This document shows positions 21,840 to 31,099 of a stretch of DNA of 64,000 bases, one piece after another. How positions within the stretch are numbered: position 1 is the first letter of the stretch; each line of letters begins with the position of its first letter. The notes under the pieces were generated by a model. The model saw only the letters and a program-made list of their open reading frames with translations. It was not told the DNA's origin and did not search any database. Source of the DNA: Eutreptiella sp. 'Long Island Sound 2002'. Lineage: Eukaryota > Euglenozoa > Euglenophyceae > Eutreptiales > Eutreptiaceae. Location of the stretch: NCBI GenBank assembly GCA_964036045.1, contig OZ038378.1:43736639-43800638 (forward strand), read 5' to 3'. The position numbers and the translations under genes were made by a program.

Positions 21840-22880
21840 ATGGACGGCCGCGACGACACACACCCTCTTCGTGCTATTGATTACAGCGCCTCGCTCAATG
21901 ACCAAGTCCAAGGAGTGGAGTGGGCGTTGGACATTATTGTCCGGGGACTTGGAGTGGCGCGCTTTAGGTGCCATTTAACTCGGGATGGTAAAGGGACGGC
22001 ATCCATGAATCATTCACCCAGCAAAAACTGTTGGTGTTGTGATGATAGGGCAACATTTGAACCGGCCAATGCCGTGGCTCCTACACCACGGGGGGGGGCC
22101 TTTGTACGGTGTGTGCCCCCATATTGCCGGGTCGGTGACTATGCCCATGCTTTGGCGTGCGTATGTAATGCGGTACGCAAACACCTTAGCGCGAATGTGT
22201 CCGCGTGGGTTGCCAATGGAGAAGGCCGCAGCTGTGTGGGCCGCCTCAAAGGACCGTGGGCAGAATTCACCCAAAAGGTAGCACGGATCCCAGAGTCAGA
22301 ATGCATTGCCATACGACCAACGAAGGATGGTCAATTTGACATCACATCCTTGGGATTTTTTCTCACGTAGCCCTTATGGCAACGTCGTGTGGTGGACCTC
22401 ATCCATGAGTTCTACCCACAAAAAAGAGTAGAAGGCCATCCATACTATGTCCATGCCGTCTTGCACTCCGTGCTATCATGTGTTGCAAAGTTGCAAACCC
22501 TGTGGCACCACAAGGCATGGTTAACAAATGCCCAAGTGGAGGAGGGTCAGAGTGCTGCAACACGCCTTCGACAATTTTGGGAGATGCTTGGATCGAAACC
22601 CACGGTTGTCTGGGTACATTGGGCAGTTGCCCACAGTGGCTTCTAAATGGAACGATATCGCTCCATTTATTTGTTTAGTAGCATTCCCACCGAACACCGA
22701 AATTCTCGGTTTAAGGTGGAATTGTGAAATTGTTTCAAGGGTTGGCCCGTGCGACGCCCATTGTTGAACCGAAGTGGGTTGAAGCACTTTGTAAATATGC
22801 ATGCGATCGACCTTGGTATGGAAATCTTTGATGCCAAACAACACCGAGTGCTCCCAAAAACCAAGAGAGTGCGCATGTAA
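21840..22880 (+). pseudogene. Long unknown ORF with three nonsense codons
   Basis: One reading frame stays coding-like for about 345 codons, broken only by TAG (22368-22370), TAA (22644-22646) and TGA (near 22728). Features in order: RAIDYSASLNDQVQGVEW; a Cys pair KNCWCCDD; VGDYAHALACVCNAVRKHL; PYYVHAVLHSVLSCVAKLQT; VVWVHWAVAHSGF; ERYRSIYLFSSIPTEHRN; LLNRSGLKHFVNMHAIDLGM; and a basic end at TAA 22878-22880. The conserved-looking Trp, His and Glu residues in the last third suggest a transposase-like catalytic region, but I cannot place it in a named superfamily. Confidence 0.5.
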
Positions 22881-22981
22881 CACAACACTAATGGTGGGCC
22901 GCAAGTGTTGTAGTTTGTCTGCAAGGAATGGTAGGAAGTTGGATGGGATTTCGAACCCCCCGGGAACTCCATTGGGAAGTA

Positions 22982-23068
22982 ACTTTCAGAACTGAAAGTA
23001 CCACCGGGAAGTCACCGCAAAGTTGGACTCTCCGGGTCCATGTGGACCAGGAAGTCACTTCCTGGTCC
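22982..23068. repeat. Two short perfect palindromes
   Basis: ACTTTCAG-AA-CTGAAAGT at 22982-22999, and GGACCAGGAAGT-C-ACTTCCTGGTCC at 23044-23068 with a one-base centre. Both lie just downstream of the unknown pseudogene and share the word GGAAGT/ACTTCC with intervening GGGAAGT copies. They could be protein-binding sites or the ends of a small element. Confidence 0.7.
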
Positions 23069-24274
23069 CATGGGACCTTCCTCACCAAAACACCATATCG
23101 GCGAGTTTGGACCAAATTCAAAAAGTTGCTAGCCTCCTCACCTCAAGCCCTAAAAATCGCCCCTCACTCCCCCCGAGGGCACTATGGGGGGTCCTATGAA
23201 AATGGACCTTGGAAGTGGGGGACTTCCCGGTAGGACTTCCTGAAACACGCCCCATGTTGAGACTCTTTTCTTGAGCCTGAATTTTTGTCCAGTGCCAAGT
23301 CCCAATTATATTATGCTATACTATGCCGTATTGGCCCAATGCCAACTAATTCATGTGCATGATGGTTTGGCCCGGGTGGGGTGCCACCAACACAAGTGGC
23401 CAGGAATCGACCCGGGGCCCTTAAGCAAAAGTACAGCCTACCATTGAATTGTGGAGTTACTCAGCATAGATAGGGGAGGGATGGTATAAAGTTTAGTAAA
23501 TAAATTTTCTTTTACTTAGTAAATAAAGAAATTTCGTTTTAACTTTTTTTTGGAATTTTTTTTTCACTAAGTTTTACCTCGTCCACTACTAAGTTCACCA
23601 AATACCAGGTGGGTTTGGCGCAAGGGGGGTTGGCGCTGACGAGGCGCAATTGGGGGGGGGTGCTGATGAGGTGCACGGGGTGGGGTTGGGGATTTGGTGT
23701 TAACGAGGTGCATCGGGGGGGTTGGCGCGAATGAGGCGTGCCCCCGGCGTGATTTGTGCCAGGTGTACTGAGGTGGGCAAATCTGGCCATAAATTCCAAT
23801 CTTTGCATTTGTGCAAGGAGGTGGCTATTCATTGGGGAAGTTTGGAGGATGTTATGGTCATGCCGAGTCTACCTCGAGGCGTCAAGAGGAGAGGCATTGG
23901 GTATCACCATGGAGCATGATTACCTGAACGGGGAGGATTGAAATGGCTACATGACCCCACCAGATTGGGCTCCTCGAAAGTGGGGAGGATGCTGTGTTGG
24001 TTCCCCATTGAGTGGGTGGTTTTGAAAGGGGCCACACGCACATTCTGCAGAAAGGCCCTTCCCCAACAGCATCGCTAGTGCTGTCAGACTTGGGACAAGG
24101 CACATTTCCTAGATTGCCCCCATTGGACTGCCTAAGTTTATTGAGCACAATAAATGTCACATTTCTTGTGTCACTTGAATCAGGAGATTTGGTGATGTGC
24201 CTGTGGTGCTTTAGAGCTGCTCTAGGGAAGGGTAAATCTGGGACTCAATTTTGCCACACTTGCCCAAAAGTAAA
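23069..24274. other. No supported gene; one weak tRNA-like patch
   Basis: Short frames without motifs. On the minus strand GGGTCGATTCC (23403-23413) is one base from the tRNA B-box consensus and follows a TGGTAGGCTG (A-box-like) by about 30 bases, but stems pair poorly. A G-rich section with repeated GAGGTGC words lies at 23630-23740. Confidence 0.35.
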
Positions 24275-24855
24275 CCCCCCCCCCCCTTGTATAAGCTACG
24301 CCCTTGTCCCAGCTACAGCAGGCGTAGGGACCGTAATAATTGTGTAGGTAATTTTAATTGCGTACGAAATGTAGTGCGGCCACATGAGACACGGATTTGT
24401 CGTCACATTTGCCAATTACATGGAGCCATGGACACATGCAACATGCCACATGCAAGGCAATTCCATTTCCAAGAATTTGAAGTTGCCCGAGCCCAAACCA
24501 GCCCCTAAGCCTCAGCCAAAGGCATCTTCAAGTGGTGAGCATGTGCAATTGTTCCGCATGGTGTATGATCGCAAGAAAGGTTTCCAAGCCGAACATTTGT
24601 AGGCTTCGCATTCTTCATTGCTTGTGCCAACATGGGTGTGAACCTAAAATTTTCATGTTCCCAAGGCTTCCTTGCGTTTGCATACACTTGGGAAATGTGG
24701 GCAGAGGTCAAGGTGCACTCATACCATACGCGCGCGCACGTGTGTGTCGGTAGTTGTATGTGTTGCGCGCAAGCTACGCCCTTGTCCAAGCTACAGTGGG
24801 CGTAGGGACCGTAATAATTCCGTACATTGGCGTAGCTTATACAAGGGGGGGGGGG
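24275..24855. mobile_element. MITE-like element capped by poly-C/poly-G
   Basis: The left end is twelve C followed by TTGTATAAGCTACGCC (24275-24302). The right end is the exact inverted word GGCGTAGCTTATACAA followed by eleven G (24829-24855). Just inside, a segment of about 48 bp (CTACGCCCTTGTCC, AGCTACAG, GGCGTAGGGACCGTAATAAT) occurs in the same orientation at both ends (24295-24342 and 24774-24820). It is 581 bp long with no coding capacity. No convincing target duplication is visible. The poly-C caps are part of the inverted repeat rather than chance flanks. Confidence 0.7.
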
Positions 24856-25571
24856 TAGCATATTGGGGGCAAATGCAACCCCAATGAAAACCAAGGGTGA
24901 GTATTTACTCCTGTGGGCAGAAGATGGGCAGGTGCGTCACAATTGTTCCCATACTTGGGCCACTAACGCACACATATGAAGAGTTGGGAGCGATAAACGA
25001 TGCAACGAGTGTAGACCTTCCACAAATCATCTCAAATTGTATCGGTGGGCTGTGTTCAAGCTAGGACAAGATGATACACCGGAACTGGTCCGCAATGTGT
25101 CATCTGCATTGCGATGCTGTTGTTCTTTGATCCCTGGGCCATAGTGCACCTGGCTGTTGTTGGATGCAAACAGGCACTGCACGGCAAATTGTATATCCTT
25201 CAACTGCGATCTGGATCCCAAGCAGTGCACATAAAAGCCCCATAAGATAAGATGCTTGCGTAGAGCCTTTAGAAAGCCATTCTCTAGTCGACATGGTCAT
25301 GTGTTCCGTTTTCATGGCTAAGTGCTGCGCCTGTCATTTGTTGCCGCTCGGATTTTGTTTATTTTTCGCCAAGTGGGCCATTGTGTGAGGGGTTGTAAGT
25401 GCATGTGTCCGCATTCCCAGGGCCATGGCAAAGCTGAAACGCACGCTATTTGGTGACATTCTCCCTGTGGAATGAAGGAAGTGCCCTGCAGTTGTTGTGG
25501 TGTCCATCATCCTGGCCGTTCCATTCATGACATCAGCCCACCCCTGCGGGGCTCAGTAGAGTCCAGCCGCA
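24856..25571. other. Upstream region of the calmodulin-like gene
   Basis: No frame with a motif. If the gene model starting at 25572 is right this is its promoter side. No TATA box is obvious close to 25572; the untranslated leader could include further exons that I cannot see. Confidence 0.3.
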
Positions 25572-25826
25572 ATGACAGGGCGAGTGTCGCTATCGCCTGT
25601 GCCCCATGAAATCGTGGAGGATGAGGATGAATCTTGGGCCACGGAGGACAAGAGTGTAGCATCAGAGATATCGGCCATGCCACCCCCCACGAAGTCGGTG
25701 ATGCTCCTTGCAATGCCGCATGCCGTGACCAAATTGACACCGCTTGAGATTGTGCAATGCCAAAAGCTGTACGCATCCGCCAAGGGCACCATTGTTAGTG
25801 TGGAGAGGCTCCAGCACATCCTCCAG
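25572..25826 (+). CDS. Calmodulin-superfamily gene, exon 1
   Basis: True ATG at 25572. The exon has 85 codons and ends at CTCCAG followed by a strong donor GTATGT (25827), phase 0. An acidic N-terminal part (EIVEDEDESWATEDK) precedes KLTPLEIVQCQKLYASA and KGTIVSVERLQHILQ, the entering helix, short loop and exiting helix of a first EF-hand-like unit. Joined to exon 2 (CHGISYTIDQLMADLEEI) it follows the helix order of calmodulin's N-lobe, which is why I join the exons despite a 1.6-kb intron. This loop has lost the calcium-binding acidic residues, so it is probably structural. Confidence 0.55.
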
Positions 25827-26291
25827 GTATGTCTCAGGCACCCCATTTCTGCATACCAGGGGGTGGGGGAAGTTGGGAAGCGAGAAAATTGATGTGGACA
25901 AATTTCGAAGCCCTCCCTCGTACTAAAATTTTCCTGCAATTTGAAGGATGCTCTATGCCATACACACCATGCACACCAGGCACGGGAAGCAGGGAGGGCT
26001 TTCTGTGTGCTATCCCCTCTTGCAATGTCCCTGCCCTTGCAGTGTGAATGCGTAATAGAGAGATGAGATGCGGTGTCGACTGACACTGTGTTCTCTGTAG
26101 GTCTGCACAACTGCCGACGTTCAAGACCAGCATGGATTGGCGGTCTGCAACTGGCCTTCGAGTGGTCCTGCAACTGCCCCCCCCCCCCCCCGGCCAACGA
26201 TGAAACGCGCGTACACCTATTAGTCATCTACCCACACAGACATGGATCATTTTGTTGTACCAAAGGCTGTTGTTGAGGCTTCAGAGGTGCA

Positions 26292-26823
26292 GTGCCGTTG
26301 CAGCAAGCAGCACAACAGTACCATACATCAGCGCACAAAGGGAAGACCGGAGATTCATACAAGAAGAAACCATGGGCTGACTGGTCTGCTGAAAAGCGAG
26401 CTGCTTGTGCACAAGAATATGCCCGTAATGGCATTGCCGGGGTGCGATTGCAATATGGCAAAACACATCCACCGGCAACCACAAATTCCCACTGGGCCAA
26501 GGCAGTGGCCAACAACCGATGTCTACAAAAGGGTGGCCGCCCAAGTGCCCTGAGTGCAGAAGAGTCGAAGACTGTAAAGGAGGCTTTTGATGCAGTGTGA
26601 ACAAAAGGTGCACCTATTGACGGGGAGTTAATTGTCATCTTGGCCAACGAAACTGTCCAGGCGACACAACCTACTCAAGAGGAAGATGAAAAGCCGGAAT
26701 TTCACAAGGAGTGGGCCAGAAAATGGGCATGGCGTAACGATTTGTCAAAAAAGATTCCTCAACAAGACCACGTGGGAGATGCAATTTCGAGCTTTGTCTT
26801 TTGGTATAGTGCTTTAGCACCCC
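26292..26823 (+). pseudogene. Pogo/Tc1-like transposase N-terminal fragment
   Basis: One frame with a single TGA at 26598. It reads KKPWADWSAEKRAACAQEYA (helix-turn-helix start), GVRLQYGKTHPPATTNSHWA, then KGGRPSALSAEESKTVKEAF, and after the stop GAPIDGELIVILANETVQ and KEWARKWAWRNDLSKK. The G-R-P-x-x-L-S-x-E-E helix and the W-x-x-x-W-x-W-R-x-x-L helix resemble the paired DNA-binding helices (psq/CENP-B type) of pogo-family transposases. The DDE catalytic domain is missing, so this is a truncated, dead copy inside intron 1. Confidence 0.45.
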
Positions 26824-26889
26824 TGCGGTCATACACGATACCATTGATCACTCCCGTGTCGCGAATCTTCGAGCTATCCACGCGGAACC

Positions 26890-27137
26890 AGGAAATAACA
26901 GCCACCATCCATAGCCCTCTAGGAAATAACAGCAACCATCTAGGACCCATTAGGAAATAACCGCAACCATCCAGAGCCCACCAGGAAATAACAGCAACCA
27001 TCTAGGACCCATTAGGAAATAACCGCAACCATCCAGAGCCCACCAAGAAATAACAGCAACCATTCAGGGCCCTCCACGAAATAACAGCAACCATCCAGGA
27101 CTCATCAAGAAATAGCACTAACCACCTAGAATCCACC
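26890..27137. repeat. 31-bp minisatellite, eight units
   Basis: Eight head-to-tail units of exactly 31 bp with consensus AGGAAATAACAGCAACCATC plus CAGGACCCACC-like endings. Units 2-3 and 4-5 are identical pairs, showing a higher-order 62-bp duplication. About three and a half diverged units occur in the opposite orientation at 36285-36400. Confidence 0.95.
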
Positions 27138-27403
27138 ATGAACATCCAACAGGAAGCAGTAGCAAGGGGCCTCATACCAAATTTTCCCTTCAGCAATACC
27201 GAAAATTTCCCCTCCTAATTTTGGCCATCCCAGAAACCCCCCCCCCCCCCCCTCCCCCGGTAGCACAAAGTGGCAGATGATGGCCGTCGGGTAATCACTG
27301 AGCGCCGTCGGTCGTCCTCCATCTGCGGTCGATTACCCGCCCCATGACAAGCTCGGTAGAGTAGTGGACGCAAAATGTGCACACCCTTGCTCTCATTTCA
27401 CAG

Positions 27404-27994
27404 TGTCATGGCATCAGCTACACTATCGATCAGCTGATGGCAGATTTGGAGGAGATCCAGTTCAGCTTTGAAAACAGTCGGGTCATGGACCTGTCGAGTT
27501 TCATCCGTGTGATGGAGATAGAGAAGGGCCGCCTGGAGGAAGTCGCGATGCAGGACCAGGCAATGGATGCGGTCGACGCTTTCGTCTGTCTGGGAGGGAA
27601 CGCTGACAAGAGCGGCCACATCCCAGCGGCCAATCTGCACACTCTCATGTTTGAGTTCGGCCTGGGCCACAGTCTCGAGCTGGTGCCAAAGAGTCAGGCG
27701 CGGCAGAAGTCGTTCACGTACAGAGATTTCGAGGAGATGTTCGACCTTGGATGCGAAGTCCAGGAGGATTTCAATGCCTTCTCGCGAGATTTGGAGGCGG
27801 AGCTGCGCTTGGAACAGGTGGCACATGTGGCGGAGTGGGATGATTTTGTCAACCCAGGCTCAGCCCAGGCTGACCCTGAGCATCGTAAGATTTCTATTGG
27901 CACACGTTTGGTGCACCTTTTGGACACCGTCCCGGAGTCGCGCCGCTGCTCTGCGGTGTCCAACGGCAGCGTTGGGTGTAGGCGTGTGTCCACC
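27404..27994 (+). CDS. Calmodulin-superfamily gene, exon 2 (EF-hand)
   Basis: Starts after TTTCACAG and ends before GTGAGT (27995), both phase 0; 197 codons. Residues in order: CHGISYTIDQLMADLEEI; a Phe-rich segment VMDLSSFIRVMEIEKGRL; then MDAVDAFVCLGGNADKSG and HIPAANLHTLMFEFGLG, an EF-hand of the type with a GGNxDKSG loop seen in flagellar and other calmodulin-like proteins. SFTYRDFEEMFDLG marks a fourth, degenerate hand. A polar tail (DPEHRKISIGTRLVHLLD, SAVSNGSVGCRRVST) follows. The loop is one residue unlike canonical DxDxDG, so calcium affinity is unclear. A link to cilia is an inference from family resemblance. Confidence 0.65.
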
Positions 27995-28679
27995 GTGAGT
28001 GCGGTTGCTATGCGGCGGTACAGCAGCAGCCTGTCAACATTTCCCTCAGCCACCAACATTGAGCTCCGGCCCAGACGTGTGACCTTGAAGCATGGGAACA
28101 CCGATAGAAAAAGTCTCGACCATGGCGCACAGGACTGCGTGCCTTCAGGAACAAGAACAGGGGACCGTGGCTCACGGGACCATGATTTCGGAGGCTATGT
28201 GATGCCGCGCCCCAGAGCTCCAGTGCAGAAGCGTGGCGACACGTGCACAACAAAAGATGACAATACACCTGAGGTCCTCCATCACTGCTGTTGCTGCCTT
28301 TCCTCTGGCCCTCATGGCGCCGCCCTTGTGCTCGTGCTGGCCCCGCCCAAGGGGTGCGGCCGGTTCAAATCCAGACCCCCTCCCCCGCCCCCGCCCCCCC
28401 CTCCAGACCCCCCAAAGTTTTCGCACACGGTTGGGTTTCAACATTCGAACAGGCCGCCCCCCTTGCCCCCGCCCCTTGCCCCGGCCCTGTCCCAGCCCCT
28501 CTGCTATAGCCGCTGTCACTACCATTGCGCCTGACTACAGGCAATAGCACTGCCGGTGCCGCCCCTACCCCTTCTGCCAATGTTGCTGACCACTGCCCCC
28601 TTGTTCATGCAACTGCCCCTGCTCCTGCACAGCCCCTACTGCCTTCCACCGGCCACTGTGAGTGCTGCTGCCTCCGCAG
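27995..28679 (+). other. Predicted intron 2
   Basis: GTGAGT donor, pyrimidine-rich GCTGCCTCCGCAG acceptor, 685 bases. The exon 2 frame stays open for another 180 codons into this region but becomes Pro-rich and low-complexity (28375-28500, CCCCGCCCCCGCCCC), so read-through exon use is possible. A B-box-like GGTTCAAATCC at 28362-28372 has no convincing partner box. Confidence 0.45.
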
Positions 28680-29351
28680 GTTGCAGCATCGCCGCTGGTA
28701 GACACCGGTCCTGAGCACCCATGGATAACCCACGCAGCTGAAGTACCCGATGCAAAGGTCAAGGAGCGCCCGGTGCCCATTCCCAAGCCCTCGTACATTA
28801 CCAACTGTAAAGTAGAGCGCATTTGGAAGAAGCACATGACCATCAGTTCGACCAGCAGATGCACCAAAGCACGTCCCAATGTGTCAAAGCGCGAGCCTGC
28901 GCCACAGGCCTCATGGGCTGTGCCACCAATGCACGCCGACACCCAGGGCTTTGCAGGGGGTGCCCCCATAGTTATCGAGAGGCTGCTTCTGCAGCAGGAG
29001 AAAGCGTTGGGCGAGATCTTGCGGCAATGTGCACGGGACAGCAACGTGGCGGCCGCAGCGGTTGAGGACAAAATCCGGCGCCGCAAGCGTCCAACTCCCA
29101 CTAAGTGTTCCCGGGAGAAGTGCAGCGCAGGTCACAAGCTGCAGAGGAACGCAAGGGCCGGTGCAAAAGGACAGGCCTGGCCCACAGATCGGAATCTGGT
29201 AGATCGGTTGTTGCAGACGGACGAGACGGACTATGTGGTTTCGCTGGTGCGGCAGTTTCATGCTCGTGTGTTTGTGGAAGACGACGGGCAACACCAGGAC
29301 CACGTAGTGAAGGCCACATGTTTGAGGAGTCTTCAGGAGGCGCTGAACAAG
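28680..29351 (+). CDS. Calmodulin-superfamily gene, exon 3
   Basis: Follows the CCGCAG acceptor in phase 0 and ends AACAAG before a weak GTCCCA donor; 224 codons. Pro-rich start (VKERPVPIPKPSYITN), then a helical acidic/basic stretch RLLLQQEKALGEILRQCA and AAAVEDKIRRRKRPTP, and a second helix DRLLQTDETDYVVSLVRQF. No named domain. The long helices suggest a coiled-coil or tethering region attached to the EF-hand part. The 3' boundary is uncertain because the donor is poor and a CCCTCTGCAA-rich repeat follows at once. Confidence 0.45.
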
Positions 29352-30128
29352 GTCCCAACTCCCTGCAACCCTCTGCAACATGCCGCATCTCTCGAAGGCC
29401 CTTGCAATCCACACTCATCTTCGGCCCCTAGCACTTCATAGCCCTCTCCAGCACTCTACAACCCTCTGCAACCCTCTCTGACCCTCTGCAACCTGCTGCA
29501 ACCCTCTATCGCCCTTTCAAGTCTTCTGCCACTCGCTGTTGTTCGCTCCCTTCCACAACCCTCCAAAACCCGCCACAACACTCTCTGACCGTTACTAACA
29601 CCTTCCAACCTCCTACAGTCCCCTGCAGCACTCAGCAAGTCCCCACAACCCCGTGCAGCCTCGAATTTTCCCCTGCGACCTTTGGAGACCCTCTGCAACC
29701 CGCTGCCTGTCAACAATTCTGGGAATCCCCCTGTCTCAGAAGGCCTGTCCAAGATTCAGAGGTGTATGTACCACATTGCTTTGGGGCCTAATTTATTTCG
29801 GCTCCGATTTGTAGATGTGGACCATGACGCTCAGTTTGTGTGCGTTTCCGCTGAGCCACACAACTGCCCTCCACTCGCTTCGTGGTGGGCCAGTGGCAAT
29901 GAAATACAAGTGGCATTGGAGCGGGTTGTGTCCAAGTGCCTCCATCATAGAATTTTAATTACCGCGCGCAAGATACGGCTTGTCTCATGCCCCCGGGGCG
30001 TATGTACCTGTTGGGACCTGGCCGGTTCTTGGACAAGGGGGGCCACAGAGAAAGTTTGCACTACTTTCTGCAATCCTCAGCAACCCTCTCCCTGCTACCA
30101 GCTGCAGCCCTCTACCTTACATTCTCAG
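29352..30128 (+). other. Predicted intron 3 with CCCTCTGCAAC-type repeats
   Basis: From 29360 to 29530, and again near 29690 and 30070, the words CCCTCTGCAACC and CCCTGCAACC recur, a short imperfect minisatellite. The acceptor is CCTTACATTCTCAG. An open frame (29740-30000, for example MYHIALGPNLFRLRFVDVDH) crosses it and could be a further exon, but no donor/acceptor pair keeps phase, so I left it out of the model. Confidence 0.4.
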
Positions 30129-30629
30129 GTGCTGGTGGTGCAGGATGCTTACGGCAATGTGTACAGAGGGGCAGTGAGTGTGCAGAAAATCTTCCATTTG
30201 AGCCCTACTGGGAAGCACGGCGGGCAGGAGTGGGCATTGCTGTGCAATATCTGCAAGTTGCAGAAGAGATGTGTGCTGCGGGTCCTGCTCTTGCGCCACG
30301 AGCCACACATGCAGTTTGCACTGCGCGATGGCTCTTCTGCCACCCCTGACCCACACACCCTGAGCTCTGTCCCCAACCCGAGCCTGGACTCTACCCCTGG
30401 TTCCAGACACAACTCAAATGTTAGCCAAAATGAAGCTCCAATGCGCAGCACAGCCGCCTCCAATGCGCCGCCCGTGCCACACCTTCGGAGTGAGAGTATA
30501 TCTGCTATTGGCGCACACCTGCAGCGGGATGTCCCTCCTCTCTCCCCCTTGCCACCTGAGGTCCCCAACGGGGAGCATTCCCTTGTGCATGCATTCGCGG
30601 CGAAGGACCTGCTGATGATGGATGTATAA
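30129..30629 (+). CDS. Calmodulin-superfamily gene, exon 4 (C-terminus)
   Basis: Starts VLVVQDAYGNVYRGAVSVQ after ATTCTCAG, phase 0, and ends at TAA 30627-30629; 166 codons. It has a Leu/Cys-rich core (WALLCNICKLQKRCVLRVLL) and a long Ser/Pro-rich tail (TPDPHTLSSVPNPSL, VPPLSPLPPEVPNGEHS) ending AKDLLMMDV. No known domain. It joins exon 3 only by matching phase and codon quality, so it is less certain than exons 1-2. Confidence 0.4.
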   Translation: MLVVQDAYGNVYRGAVSVQKIFHLSPTGKHGGQEWALLCNICKLQKRCVLRVLLLRHEPHMQFALRDGSSATPDPHTLSSVPNPSLDSTPGSRHNSNVSQNEAPMRSTAASNAPPVPHLRSESISAIGAHLQRDVPPLSPLPPEVPNGEHSLVHAFAAKDLLMMDV

Positions 30630-31099
30630 GCGCACAGGGGTGGGCCCATTTGCTTCCGAAGGTGGGAGTCATGCCACCCATATCCGCGGTTAGAGGGTTT
30701 GGGACAGGGGAAGTAATGCGTTAGAATCGGCAGTCTTTAAGGAGGGCCCCGGCCTCAATCGTTGCACAAGAGCACGCTGACTCTGACCTGTTCATCGTTC
30801 TGAATCGAATGCATGCGACAGCCATCCTGGTCCCAGCAACATTGGCCATGGCTGAAGACCACACCAAACCAAGCAGAAGCAGGTTGCAGTCTCAAGCAGA
30901 TTGGTGTTATCAGCAGAAACAGCTCTTCACAGGCATGGCCCACTTTTTCCCATGTTGTCATGGTATGGGTGATGCATGGCCTTGTCTAAGCACAAGCACA
31001 TGATACAGGATACAGGATTTGAGGGCGCTTACAACGGGTGTCGGGGATCGAGGGATGGCACTAGACCAGTGGGGGTGGGTGTGGGGCAAACAATGAACG
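30630..31099. other. Region between the calmodulin-like gene and LINE B
   Basis: No gene is visible. Near 30985 the word CTAAGCACAAGCACATGATAC resembles the 3' ends of LINE B at 33180 and 33880, so the end of another LINE B copy may lie here, directly upstream of the next one. Confidence 0.4.

Larger units (their letters stand above)
25827..27403 (+). other. Predicted intron 1, filled with mobile-element sequence
   Basis: Begins GTATGTCTC and ends TCTCATTTCACAG. Both junctions are phase 0. It contains a repeat (about 25865-27240) whose inverted, rearranged relative lies at 36180-37130, a pogo-like transposase remnant (26292-26823), a 31-bp minisatellite (26890-27137) and a poly-C run near 27240. 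A poly-C run also occurs at 26178-26189. The intron model depends on the protein-level continuity of exons 1 and 2 and needs transcript support. Confidence 0.5.

Noticed and set aside
23370-23450. Minus-strand tRNA gene
   Set aside because: The B box has a mismatch and the anticodon and acceptor stems do not form.
26101-26277. An exon starting after TTCTCTGTAG at 26100, joined to exon 1 of the calmodulin-like gene
   Set aside because: It is in phase but encodes low-complexity sequence ending at a stop within 60 codons, and the same sequence recurs in the dispersed repeat at 36 kb, so it belongs to the transposon, whereas exon 2 at 27404 continues the EF-hand fold.
28300-28530. Long proline-rich C-terminus as real coding sequence of exon 2
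   Set aside because: It follows a strong GTGAGT donor and is mostly CCCCGCCCC low-complexity sequence open in several frames; treated as intron.
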